Part shown: in pieces, positions 30,101 to 37,761 of the stretch
Layout of the letters: every line of letters begins with the position of its first letter
Numbering within the stretch: position 1 is the stretch's first letter
From: a virus
Length of the DNA stretch: 46,411 nt
Direction: 5' to 3' (one strand)
IMG/VR virus record: IMGVR_UViG_3300042326_001103
Location: 1-46,411 of that record
Program-made: the position numbers and the translations under genes
The notes under the pieces: model-generated
What the model was told of the DNA's origin: nothing
What the model saw: the letters and a program-made list of their open reading frames with translations, nothing else
Database searches by the model: none

Positions 30101-30305
30101 CGTGTGGGGTCGCTGTAGTAAACCCCGCAACGCCGCCAAAACGAAAGCGGCTGGTGATCTTGGCTCCCGGGGCCGACCCAATCAGGAACGTGCCTTCTGG
30201 AAAGTCGCACCGGCCCGAGTACATCAGGCAGAGGTTGATCGCCCACGCACTGTTTCGCAGCCCGCAAGGATCGGCACCGTAATCGACTGGGTTTGAGGAA
30301 GGCAT
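27153..30305 (-). CDS. Tail-spike with pectate-lyase-like helix and FCCH-like repeats (1050 aa)
   Basis: Started at ATG 30305 (MPSSNPVDYGADPCGL), immediately after the previous stop (TAAaATG). The N terminus has the classic tail-spike opening, NPVDYGADPCG...FPEGTFLIG. Parallel beta-helix rungs follow (CKNLTIEGITFDGNYV, NTIVQDCEFYDFGVGI, RILAADCVFEYNRIEGG, IEYNDVLLTGPDSW). Between them lie six copies of a roughly 50-residue module of the type HGLxxGDxVxIxGFxDPTFNGxFxV. The module pattern is similar to the FCCH domain reported in ubiquitin-activating enzyme E1 and in many phage proteins. Such spikes bind and often degrade surface polysaccharide; catalytic residues cannot be assigned from sequence alone. 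Confidence 0.8.
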   Translation of the reverse strand: MPSSNPVDYGADPCGLRNSAWAINLCLMYSGRCDFPEGTFLIGSAPGAKITSRFRFGGVAGFTTATPHGLVVGELITLDGFTDPTFNGIGAAQLGFRVDAVVSPTQFTATVPGGNSALVTEDGWINLIGGGYTSSIPLGYGGSIVDPRNGQTVTFTLRDNIAFTGKGAGKTRVKFANHTSTTRGDSFGFNIQPLKCLGNYTGTGGLVSNPANYPSMPVGATNCKNLTIEGITFDGNYVNNGPKDITIVSVERTAGINTYTTAFPAKFQISAPPAYSPPVLPAPSNQSTYSHYIDGVVTSGSSNDGTFNGFGPVINVTSLTFQRDMRCPLIGVTRNAFNFAIYTKHPDFNFGYTVGDSITVTGFSNPAFNGSFVVAGFLSAQEVYCINVGAATSVIGYERLTGVGYYDTAGTHGFTGGETVIITGLADPTMNGTFIVTGAPFPNQFTAINAGPDTGIFADNGTYQLRSNIAKSWTAPDVALTPQTKAGVNSLFTVAGLNLVGENTIVQDCEFYDFGVGIADAETFVLKSFLPSTVVDRSHGTIVRRNRFGYQGRNSVQATIHPGTSEANTQCAIGGYSSMLVTVIAASRVNATSRATYTTTERHGLRVGDSVVFLGVSDPTFNGTYTVATIISDTKFSVIQAGVDYPDTYMAVGSVLLPRPLRILAADCVFEYNRIEGGPNPLTQQCPVHGITPRDTFGAEVRYNNFDGFTGTCFYVDTFQHIGTHVHHNSALNVSAFMALTVQDWYATAVQFGFTNPPSYAAWIAAHRDLLIEYNDVLLTGPDSWYYQPALAPLDAVFVINNHDVNRSAYYYPTDYQIPISSAVRSGGVSTITTVSAHEIQPGMEVSIVGVADGTFNGVFTVTSSPSSTSFTVDNLGVNTTSPASTDDFVGINKPVNFPWEIRMSARSRAGGVATYTTTKAHNMQLGYHVTLEGFSDPTFNGQFIVTGMPTTTTFQVANAGTDVATVTESGNFFRYVENVQIRCNTVRRLSGNELFINNGGKFGSSFLPGRPSRCVAPLQQTFYLDCPEGCLDIQCDPGPCKPNDYLYRI
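27390..30165 (-). repeat. Six interspersed FCCH-like modules in the tail-spike
   Basis: Copies at approximately 29930-30165, 29120-29290, 28900-29100, 28370-28550, 27650-27840 and 27390-27580. Each encodes an HG-L-x-x-G-(D/E) start, a VxxxGxxDPTFNGxF core and an FxVxxxG end, e.g. TPHGLVVGELITLDGF, RHGLRVGDSVVFLGVS and KAHNMQLGYHVTLEGF. A shorter DGTFNG fragment lies near 29395. A seventh full-size relative lies in the neighbouring gene (about 31760-31960). Confidence 0.7.
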
Positions 30306-30306
30306 T

Positions 30307-32346
30307 TTATGCTGAGAGTAGCGGACAGGCGACGCGACTGAGGTCGCCGTAAATATCCTCCTGAAGGCGTTGAGCAACCATTGCCACACGCTTGAGGCGG
30401 AACCGGCCCGTGTTGACGTAGCGAAGTTGGAACTCATAACCATCTCTGGTAAACCCGCCGGTCTGCACGTCGCACTTGTCCGGGGGTTGCGGTAGGGCAA
30501 TGCGCGATCGCGTAGGCGGCTGGTAGTATTTGACCTCCTGGCAGTTGATCACCGCCGGAGGGCAGGAAATCTCACCGGGCTCGCAGTTGCGGTACTTGGC
30601 GCAGTCCTTGAACTCGGCCCACGGCTGCCAGCACTCGCCTTCGTTGGCCTTGAAGTAGACTTTGGATTCAATGTCGCCCATCACCTGGTCGTACCATTGC
30701 TCAGCGCTCACCAGGCGCTTCTTGTTGGTAGGCTCTGCGAAAGTCAGCGAGCGCGTCTCAATGGTCCAGTCGATCGGTGCATCATCGAACCCATCGAAGT
30801 CGAACTGGCCGTTCTTGGTGACCTCGTACAGACCGATGTAGTCCTGGTTCAATCCAAACATGAAGCATCGCTCCTGCTTTTGGATTCGCACCGTCAGCAT
30901 CTGGAGGATATCAACCCCAGTCCAGACGCCTTCCCACGCCGGTGGCAGCTTCCGTCCCATGCCAGAGACAAGATCGAAATCCATCACAACCATTCCACGA
31001 TGCACGACACCACGGCCGTTGACCTTCTGCGGCTGGATGGTCATCAGCATCCGGTTGTCGAAGTTCACCGCACTGGCGGCTGTCAGGTAGAACTCAGTGT
31101 CGTATGCCAGCGCCCTAACGACCTGACGGCTGATCGGCGTGTTGCCAAACTCAGTAAAATCTCGGCGAGCGTAGATCAACGACCGGATGCCATCTTGAGC
31201 GCGGAAAAACAGGTCGCCGTTCACCGCCACGATGGACTCATGGTTGAACGACCCAAAGTTCAGCAACGCGAACCGCTGGATCGGATAATCGAGATCCTTC
31301 CAAACATCCCGATCGACCGGGGCGTTGAACGCGTAGGTCGCGGTGGGCGTGAAGACCAGCAGGTCGCCGTCTCCCAGCGACGTGTCCAGGTTGGCGGCAA
31401 ACGCCAGTCCAGTGATCGGGCCGTTGGAGACTGCAAAAGCGCCGCCTTCATTGAGGAACGTGTTCTCGGTGAATCGAATGACGCTGTCGCGCCCGTAGCC
31501 TGGATCGCCGTAGACCAAGTCACCGCCGTAGTATTCTGAGCCGTTCGCGACCCAGAGACGCCCCTTGCCGTAGGCCATTGGGCCGCCGGTCGGGACTTCC
31601 TCGCCAGTGGCCCTGCGAATAGTCGCACCGTTGTAGAGGTAGGGAACATTGATCGTGTCCTGCACGATCAACCAGTTCTCGGCCTGCTGAAAGTAGACGT
31701 GCGGCGCCTGCGGGCTGTTCGCCAGCATCTGGTAGCCAACGAACAATGGACCCAGCAGCGGACCTGCGTCGATGCCGGGTGAGTACGTCGTGAAAGTGGT
31801 CGGTGACGGCACCGAATCCACAACGAAGTCGCCGAAGAATCCGGTCGGGAAAAACGCACCAACGGGCTCTGGAAGTCGCACGACCATGCCGGGCGACAGG
31901 CCGTGCGGAGCGCTGCATACGTAGGTGGCGACGTTGCTGGCACGGCCACGAGTCAGAACGGTGAACTGAAACCCGATCGGAGTCAGGTCGGTCACCTTAA
32001 AACCGTTCTGGATGTCAATCTGGTAGACCTTGCCGCTGATCGACGCGAACAGGTACGGAGCGCCAGAATCGGAAACGTAGGTGCCGCAGCCCTGGAAGAA
32101 TCCGTTCAGGAAAGAATCACGGACGGCGCGGTTGTAGTAACCGCCTTGGTAGACCACATCCGGGTCATCGAACGTCAGGCCCTTCACCCAGATTCCCGGT
32201 CGCGCCTTGGGAAACCCGCCGCGCACAGTCGTGTTGACCGCCCAGGCCAGCTGGTTGGGTTGAATCAGTGACGGCGAAAAACCGCTATCCACCCCGCCTT
32301 CAGCGGTGAGGAGGCCATCAACGATGCGATTTTTTTCGGCGACCAT
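30307..32346 (-). CDS. Propeller-like tail hub/tubular protein candidate (679 aa)
   Basis: The preferred start is MVAEKNRIVDGLL (ATG 32346); an ATG at 32361 adds five residues and one at 32388 overlaps the terminase side. The opening AEGGVDSGFSPSLIQPNQLA-WAVNTTVRGGF is characteristic of phage tail proteins that line the tube. Repeated strands (GKVYQIDIQNGFKV, MAYGKGRLWVANGSEY, VNGDLFFRAQDGIRSL) suggest a beta-propeller as in T7 gp12- or P22 gp10-type proteins. The segment APHGLSPGMVVRLPEPVG...FVVDSVPSPTTF is an FCCH-like module shared with the downstream tail-spike. Cys-rich C terminus (CAKYRNCEPGEISC). Confidence 0.68.
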   Translation of the reverse strand: MVAEKNRIVDGLLTAEGGVDSGFSPSLIQPNQLAWAVNTTVRGGFPKARPGIWVKGLTFDDPDVVYQGGYYNRAVRDSFLNGFFQGCGTYVSDSGAPYLFASISGKVYQIDIQNGFKVTDLTPIGFQFTVLTRGRASNVATYVCSAPHGLSPGMVVRLPEPVGAFFPTGFFGDFVVDSVPSPTTFTTYSPGIDAGPLLGPLFVGYQMLANSPQAPHVYFQQAENWLIVQDTINVPYLYNGATIRRATGEEVPTGGPMAYGKGRLWVANGSEYYGGDLVYGDPGYGRDSVIRFTENTFLNEGGAFAVSNGPITGLAFAANLDTSLGDGDLLVFTPTATYAFNAPVDRDVWKDLDYPIQRFALLNFGSFNHESIVAVNGDLFFRAQDGIRSLIYARRDFTEFGNTPISRQVVRALAYDTEFYLTAASAVNFDNRMLMTIQPQKVNGRGVVHRGMVVMDFDLVSGMGRKLPPAWEGVWTGVDILQMLTVRIQKQERCFMFGLNQDYIGLYEVTKNGQFDFDGFDDAPIDWTIETRSLTFAEPTNKKRLVSAEQWYDQVMGDIESKVYFKANEGECWQPWAEFKDCAKYRNCEPGEISCPPAVINCQEVKYYQPPTRSRIALPQPPDKCDVQTGGFTRDGYEFQLRYVNTGRFRLKRVAMVAQRLQEDIYGDLSRVACPLLSA

Positions 32347-32389
32347 GACGCTTGAAGCCATTGAAAGGCCAACCCATGATTCCCGCAAG

Positions 32390-34162
32390 ATGAATGAAAG
32401 CCCCGATTACTTGTCTATACCGTGGCGTACAAAAGACCGTTTCTTGATCGAGGCTGAGATGGTGCGTCGCGGCGGATACATCCAAAACGGAGGCGTGAAG
32501 TACGGGCGCGGCAAATCCTACCACTTCCGCCAAGCCATGACTGCGCTCTGGCCGCACTTCGACTGGCACGACTGGTCTGATCTCCTGATCCAGACATTCG
32601 TCGAGAACCAGGAGGTCGGCATCATGGGGCCGGGGTCATCTGGCAAGACATACAATTCAGCAGCGTTCGGACTCTGCACGTTCTACATCTACCCAACCGG
32701 CACCTCGATCATCATGTCGTCAACGACGCGTGAGGGTCTCCAGCTGCGAATCTGGGGCTCGATCAAGGAGCTTCACAACAAGGCCAAGGCGAAGCGCGAG
32801 TGGCTCCCGGGGCGCGTGATTGAAAGTCGATTCATCCTGACCAGTTCGGATGAAGATGCCGAGGCACAAGACTTCCGTGATGGCATCATCGGCGTGGCGT
32901 GCAAGGTCGGAGGTACGTTCGTGGGCCTGTCGAACTACGTCGGCTTGAAGAACGACCGCGTCATGTTGATCGCGGATGAAGCGTCGCTGATGGGGCGCGG
33001 CTTTCTGGATTCAGTCGCCAACCTCCGCAAGAACCCGGTGTTCAAGCTGATCGCGATGGGTAACCCGAAAGACCGCAACGACGCGCTAGGCGTGGTCTGC
33101 GAGCCGCACCCTACCATCGGTGGCTGGGAGGGGCTTGAGTACCTCGAAAAGACTCGCACCTGGAGAACGCGGGCGCCCGGCGGTGTGGCCGTCCAGCTGT
33201 GTGGGTACGACACGCCGAATGCGAAGTTTCCCAAGGGCACCAACCCGTACAAGGGCATCATCACGCCGGAGCAGATTCAGGCGGATCTCGACTACTACGG
33301 CCGGGACTCGTTGCAGTTCTCGATGATGAACCTTGGCGTGCTGCCTCGGGACGGCGGCACCAGGCGCGTGGTCACGATGTCCTTGTGCGAGCAGAACCAG
33401 GCGTTCGACGAACCAATCTGGGAACGTGCCGACAAGCTCACCAGAATCATCGGCATCGACGCTGCGTACTCGGGCGTCGGCGGCGATCGCTGCGTAATGA
33501 CAGACCTTACGTTTGGGCCGGATTCATCGGGGCGCATCGTGCTAGCATTCAGTGAGGCGCCGATTGTTATCCCGGTTACCGCAGTCAAGGCGCAGCAGGC
33601 CGAGGAGCAGATTGCCGAGTACGTCTTACTGTACTGCAAGCAGCGCAATATCTCACCGGAGCGTGTTGGGTTTGACTCCACGGGGCGCGGCACGCTCATG
33701 TCTGCGTTTGCTCGGTTGTGGTCCCCCGAGGTTGTTCCGATCGAGTTCGGTGGCCGGCCAAGCGAGCGCCCGGTGCGAAAGGGAGATCCCAAGACTGAAC
33801 GAGAGGCCTACGGCAAGATGGTCACCGCGTTGTGGTATTCGTCGCGCCTGTTGATCGAATCCAAGCAGCTGCGGAAACTGCCCCGCGAAGTGGCCGAGGA
33901 AGGCGCGATGCGCGAGTGGGGTATCGCCCGCACCGGGTTGATCGACGTTGAGCCCAAGAACAAGACCAAGGAGCGCATGGGCCGGTCGCCTGACCTTTGG
34001 GATTCGTTTGTGGTCGCACTCGAAATGGCGCGCCGAAACGGTTTTGAGATTGCAGGCGGTCAGGGGGTTGGTATTGTCAAGCGACAGACACCAAAGTGGC
34101 TGACACGTCTGTCAGACAAGCGGCGCACGATGGCGTCTGAACATTCGCTAACCTATTCATAA
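32390..34162 (+). CDS. Terminase large subunit
   Basis: A 590-residue packaging motor from ATG 32390 (MNESPDYLSIPW); a longer upstream reading would overlap the divergent tail gene. The ATPase domain has Walker A GPGSSGKT at 80-87 and Walker B VMLIADEA. The nuclease domain has its acidic residues in IIGIDAAYSG, RVGFDSTGRG and SPDLWDSFVVAL. It translocates DNA into the prohead and cuts it. It binds the portal at 35231. No small terminase was recognised next to it; candidates are small unknowns nearby or the orphan at 4821. Only about 43 bases separate it from the divergent minus-strand tail gene. Confidence 0.93.
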   Translation: MNESPDYLSIPWRTKDRFLIEAEMVRRGGYIQNGGVKYGRGKSYHFRQAMTALWPHFDWHDWSDLLIQTFVENQEVGIMGPGSSGKTYNSAAFGLCTFYIYPTGTSIIMSSTTREGLQLRIWGSIKELHNKAKAKREWLPGRVIESRFILTSSDEDAEAQDFRDGIIGVACKVGGTFVGLSNYVGLKNDRVMLIADEASLMGRGFLDSVANLRKNPVFKLIAMGNPKDRNDALGVVCEPHPTIGGWEGLEYLEKTRTWRTRAPGGVAVQLCGYDTPNAKFPKGTNPYKGIITPEQIQADLDYYGRDSLQFSMMNLGVLPRDGGTRRVVTMSLCEQNQAFDEPIWERADKLTRIIGIDAAYSGVGGDRCVMTDLTFGPDSSGRIVLAFSEAPIVIPVTAVKAQQAEEQIAEYVLLYCKQRNISPERVGFDSTGRGTLMSAFARLWSPEVVPIEFGGRPSERPVRKGDPKTEREAYGKMVTALWYSSRLLIESKQLRKLPREVAEEGAMREWGIARTGLIDVEPKNKTKERMGRSPDLWDSFVVALEMARRNGFEIAGGQGVGIVKRQTPKWLTRLSDKRRTMASEHSLTYS

Positions 34163-34166
34163 CCTT

Positions 34167-34592
34167 ATGGCCTCATTCAACAAAGTCATCCTGATCGGCA
34201 ACCTCACCCGAGACATCGAACTCAAGCACCTCCCGAAGGGGACGGCGGTCTGCAACCTGAGCTTGGCGGTGAATCGCCGCTGGAAGACTGAATCCGGCGA
34301 GGAGAAGGAGGATGTTTACTTTGCTGAGTGCAAGGCGTTCGGGAAGCAGGCTGAAACGATCGCTCAGTACGTCAAGAAGGGTCACCCGCTGATGGTTGAG
34401 GGACGCCTGACCCGTGAAGAGTGGGACGACAAGAAGACCGGCGAGAAGCGCTCTACCACTCGAATCATGATCGAGACCTTCCAGTTCCTGAAGGGACGCG
34501 ATGAAGGTGCCGCGCCAGCCCCGCGACGTGAGACTGCACCGGCCGCTGCTGCCCCGAAGCCTGATCTCGACGAAGATGATGTTCCGTTCTAA
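34167..34592 (+). CDS. ssb: Single-stranded DNA-binding protein
   Basis: A full-length 141-residue bacterial-type SSB: OB-fold start FNKVILIGNLTRDIELKHLP, VCNLSLAVNRRWKTESGE, AECKAFGKQAETIAQYVKKG, then a short Ala/Pro-rich linker and the acidic tip DEDDVPF that binds replication partners. The sequence closely recalls Verrucomicrobia/Planctomycetes SSBs, hence a host hint. Its position between terminase and portal is odd because the other replication genes are elsewhere. No ribosome-binding site; the ATG follows the terminase stop by 4 bases. Confidence 0.93.
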   Translation: MASFNKVILIGNLTRDIELKHLPKGTAVCNLSLAVNRRWKTESGEEKEDVYFAECKAFGKQAETIAQYVKKGHPLMVEGRLTREEWDDKKTGEKRSTTRIMIETFQFLKGRDEGAAPAPRRETAPAAAAPKPDLDEDDVPF

Positions 34593-34601
34593 ACCTCACC
34601 C

Positions 34602-34874
34602 ATGAACCGACTGACGTTTCCTCCGGGCGGGTGGCAATTCTACGAGCCCAAGACCAACTGGAGCCCGAAGGATGTCATAAACTACGGTTTCTACGAAATG
34701 GCCAACCTGATTCACCAGCATCGGGTTGCGAACAGCATTCCGTCCACAATCGACCAGGCAATCTCTGACCTGGAGGCTTACACTCGGGCGCGGTTCCCCC
34801 AAATGGCGGCCACTCCATCCCACACGACGAATGTACAACCAAGGACTTCAGGCTGTCGCTCGTGCGGCCGCTAA
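34602..34874 (+). CDS. Small conserved-looking phage protein (90 aa)
   Basis: Starts MNRLTFPPGGWQFYEPKTNW, then MANLIHQHRVANSIPSTIDQ, and ends CRSCGR. The GGW-x-F.P.T.W beginning is seen in small proteins next to portal genes in related-looking phages, but no name is assigned. The C-terminal CxxC could bind zinc or act as a handle. It overlaps the next gene's start by 44 bases in another frame. It may be a small terminase or head-associated factor; unknown. Confidence 0.68.
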   Translation: MNRLTFPPGGWQFYEPKTNWSPKDVINYGFYEMANLIHQHRVANSIPSTIDQAISDLEAYTRARFPQMAATPSHTTNVQPRTSGCRSCGR

Positions 34875-35223
34875 ATTGCGCCAGACGGCTCAGGGAGCGC
34901 GGATCCTGGCAGAATGGCTAGGTGAGGGTGGCACGCCTGTCGATCGCCAGAAGGCGCAGGACCGCATTGATACCTGCAACCGCTGCCTGCACAACAAACC
35001 CACGGATGCGCGGTCGATTACCAAGACCGTTGCCGAGGTCATTCTGGAGCAGGAGCAAGCTCGCAACGATATGGCCATGTTTCTACACGGCGAGGGCCTT
35101 GCGGGCACCTGTGACGTCTGCGGCTGCTACCTGAAGCTGAAAGTTTGGGTGCCGCTCAACTACCTCGGAGACACGGAAATGCCTGATAAATGCTGGATTT
35201 CGCACGAACGGAAAGCAATCTGA
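34831..35223 (+). CDS. Zinc-binding-like protein next to the portal (130 aa)
   Basis: The start is ATG 34831 (MYNQGLQAVARAAAKL); the longer frame overlaps the previous gene. Two cysteine groups, CNRC (residues about 50-53) and CDVCGCYLK...DKCW, are spaced like a zinc-binding site. Between them lies a helix (VAEVILEQEQARNDMAMFLHGEG). It has no enzymatic motif. The location between a small gene and the portal suggests head assembly, but this is inference. Confidence 0.7.
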   Translation: MYNQGLQAVARAAAKLRQTAQGARILAEWLGEGGTPVDRQKAQDRIDTCNRCLHNKPTDARSITKTVAEVILEQEQARNDMAMFLHGEGLAGTCDVCGCYLKLKVWVPLNYLGDTEMPDKCWISHERKAI

Positions 35224-35230
35224 GGTCAAT

Positions 35231-37501
35231 ATGAGTTTCAAAGAACCGAGTAAAGTCTGGAATGTGGTGAGCGCCATGCTTGAGGCAGAACAGCCTCGAT
35301 CTCGCAACCGCGCCCGCATCAACGCGACGTTCAACGGCAACCCTCCCTACAGCGATGAGGAGGCCCGGGACAACCGCATCCAGACCAACGTGAACTTCCT
35401 GGAAGGCACCCGGATCATTCATGCCTCCCGCCAGCAGTTCACCAACGCGTTCCTGAAGCCGCAGAATTACTTCTCGGTTGGTCTCGATATCGGCCCCCGC
35501 GATAAGCGCACCCAGTGGGGCAACATCATCACGAAGCAGTTGAACCGCATAATGAAGCGGTCCCCGAAATACTCCACGGTCTTGGAGTCTCAGTTTGCAG
35601 CCACCGTGCTTCACGGTATCGGCCCCGTCACCTGGCTTCGTGATCGCGACTGGTGCCCATCGGCTCGCGGCACCGAGGACATTCTGGTCCCGACAAACAC
35701 GCTGACCACGATGGAGAACCTGTCGCACTTCGCGATCTACACGTCCTTCACGGCAGCGGACCTCATCCGAATGACCCGGGGCGAGAACGTGGACCCCGGC
35801 TGGAATCTGAAGCTCGTGAACCAGTTGCTGGCCAACATGATCCAGAACGAGGCGACCAGTCTCCAGGTGAACGACTGGTCCGGCCAATACTTCCCCGAGA
35901 AGGTTGAGGAAGATTTCAAGGAGAACTCTGGCTACTGGGGTTCCGACGCGACGCCGGTGCTGCGCTGCTACGATTTCTACTTCCTAGACACGACCAGCGA
36001 CGACCCCTCCTGGCGCCGCCGGATCATCGTGGACCAGTACAACAGCGGCATCGGCAATATGCAGACCGCTGGCCAGTGGCTCTTCGATGCCGGCGACCGG
36101 TGCTACGGCCGTGATATCTTCGAGTTGATGCACGTTCAGTTTGCCGACGGCGCTGTCGTGCCGCCGTTCCGCTGGCACTCGGTGCGTTCACTGGGCTACC
36201 TGCTTTACGCGGTCTGCCATCTCCAGAACCGGCTACGCTGCAAATTCACGGACTCTGTGTTCGAGCAAATGCTCTGGCTCTTCCGCAACGTCGCCGAGGG
36301 TGACGCTGAGCGGATGGAGAAGATCGACCTGTTCAACATGGGCGTGATCCCCGAGGGCCTGTCGTGGGTTCCGCAGTCTGAGCGCCACGTCGTGGATTAC
36401 ACGATGCTGTCGGGTGCCATGACTATGCACCGGCAGATCATGGCCGAATCCAGCGCGGCCTACACGCAGGACGTCAACGACGGTTCCTCGAAGGAACTGA
36501 CAGCGACCGAGGTGATGGCCCGCGTAAACAACGCCAACGCGCTGATGGGCTCGATGCTGACCCGCGCCTACACCCAGCAGACCTTCCAGTACCGCGAGAT
36601 CGCTCGCCGGTTCTGCACGATTGATCATCCCGACTGCGTTCAGTTTCGCCGCAAGTGCGAGGTCGAAGGCGTTGACCCATCCGTCTGGAACAACCTGGAC
36701 AGCTGGGACATCATGCCTGAGCGCGTTATGGGCTCCGGCAACAAGATGCTTGAGATCGCCCAAGCCGATCGCCTCATGGCTATCCGGCCGCTGCTGGCAC
36801 CGGATTCACAGGCCGAGGTGGTTCACATGTACGTCGAGGCCAACACCGACGATCCCCTCCTGGCGAACCGGCTGGCACCGGTGGACAACAAGCCGGTCTC
36901 CCCGGCCGTTGAGCGCGCTACGCTGGCTTGGGGCACACTCATCGACGGTCAGCCGGTGGTTATCGCCAGCGCGATCAATCGGCCCGAGTACATCCAGACG
37001 CTCCTGCAAATGCTCGGGGCGTCGATCGGCAAGATCGAGCAGGCTGGTGGTATGCCGACCATGGAGCGTGTCCTAGGCCTTGCGAACGTGATTCAGCATA
37101 TCCAGGAGCAGATGCAGCTGATTTCCCAAGACCCCGGCCAGGAGCAGAACATGAAGCTCTACAACGACGGCATCAGCCAGGCGTCGAACTACATCAAGGG
37201 CTACGTGCAGCGTCTTCAGGAGCAGGCTCAGGCTCAGGCCGAAGCCGGCGCAGCTGGCAACGGTATGGACGCCCAGACGGCGGCCAAGGTCCAAGCGATG
37301 CTCATCACCGCGCAGTCGAAGTCCGAGATCGCCGCTGCGAACGCCGAGCAGAAGCGCATCCAGAAGCAGGTCGCCTTCGATCAGGACCAGCAACGCAAGA
37401 ACGCTAGCACGATCGCCGAGGCCCAGCGTAAGGGCGCCATGACTCGGGCGGACATCGCGGCCATGGATCTCAAGACTCAGGCAAACATCCTCAACCAATG
37501 A
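35231..37501 (+). CDS. Portal protein
   Basis: A 756-residue portal, larger than usual for a podovirus. It has a ribosome-binding site (GAGG). The start VWNVVSAMLEAEQPRSRNRARINATFNG, then the wing and clip regions (NIITKQLNRIMKRSPKY, FAATVLHGIGPVTWLRDRDW), a stem-like YVEANTDDPLLAN and a long Gln/Ala-rich C-terminal coiled region (QEQAQAQAEAGAAG, AEQKRIQKQVAFDQDQQRK) match portals that carry a barrel extension. It forms the DNA entry ring at the prohead vertex. Identity is inferred from position after terminase and from these features. Overlaps the next ATG by ATGA. Confidence 0.82.
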   Translation: MSFKEPSKVWNVVSAMLEAEQPRSRNRARINATFNGNPPYSDEEARDNRIQTNVNFLEGTRIIHASRQQFTNAFLKPQNYFSVGLDIGPRDKRTQWGNIITKQLNRIMKRSPKYSTVLESQFAATVLHGIGPVTWLRDRDWCPSARGTEDILVPTNTLTTMENLSHFAIYTSFTAADLIRMTRGENVDPGWNLKLVNQLLANMIQNEATSLQVNDWSGQYFPEKVEEDFKENSGYWGSDATPVLRCYDFYFLDTTSDDPSWRRRIIVDQYNSGIGNMQTAGQWLFDAGDRCYGRDIFELMHVQFADGAVVPPFRWHSVRSLGYLLYAVCHLQNRLRCKFTDSVFEQMLWLFRNVAEGDAERMEKIDLFNMGVIPEGLSWVPQSERHVVDYTMLSGAMTMHRQIMAESSAAYTQDVNDGSSKELTATEVMARVNNANALMGSMLTRAYTQQTFQYREIARRFCTIDHPDCVQFRRKCEVEGVDPSVWNNLDSWDIMPERVMGSGNKMLEIAQADRLMAIRPLLAPDSQAEVVHMYVEANTDDPLLANRLAPVDNKPVSPAVERATLAWGTLIDGQPVVIASAINRPEYIQTLLQMLGASIGKIEQAGGMPTMERVLGLANVIQHIQEQMQLISQDPGQEQNMKLYNDGISQASNYIKGYVQRLQEQAQAQAEAGAAGNGMDAQTAAKVQAMLITAQSKSEIAAANAEQKRIQKQVAFDQDQQRKNASTIAEAQRKGAMTRADIAAMDLKTQANILNQ

Positions 37502-37761
37502 TTCAAACCCCCAAGCAAGAGTTTCAGCGCGACAAGGATCGCGTGATGGAGCTTGAGCGCCTACTGGACAACGCCAACTTCCAAGCCGCGCTGTTGGCTG
37601 CCTTCAACAATCTCTGCTGGAACCTGCCAGCATCCGAAAACCCTCAACACGGCTGGAACGCTAACTGCCGCCGGCAGGGCGCCAAGGCGTTGATCGAGGA
37701 GCTTCATGGGTTGGTGACCACGCAGAGAGAAAAACCGACCGTAAAACAGAACCTTGAATGA
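37498..37761 (+). CDS. Small protein of unknown function (87 aa)
   Basis: ATGA overlaps at both ends (with the portal stop and the scaffold start). A mainly helical product: MIQTPKQEFQRDKDRVMELE, FQAALLAAFNNLCWNL. No domain recognised. Being sandwiched between portal and scaffold, it may be a head-assembly accessory factor. Confidence 0.65.
   Translation: MIQTPKQEFQRDKDRVMELERLLDNANFQAALLAAFNNLCWNLPASENPQHGWNANCRRQGAKALIEELHGLVTTQREKPTVKQNLE

Noticed and set aside
27153-32346. Diversity-generating retroelement targeting the repeat-rich tail-spike
   Set aside because: No reverse transcriptase or template repeat was found on either strand.
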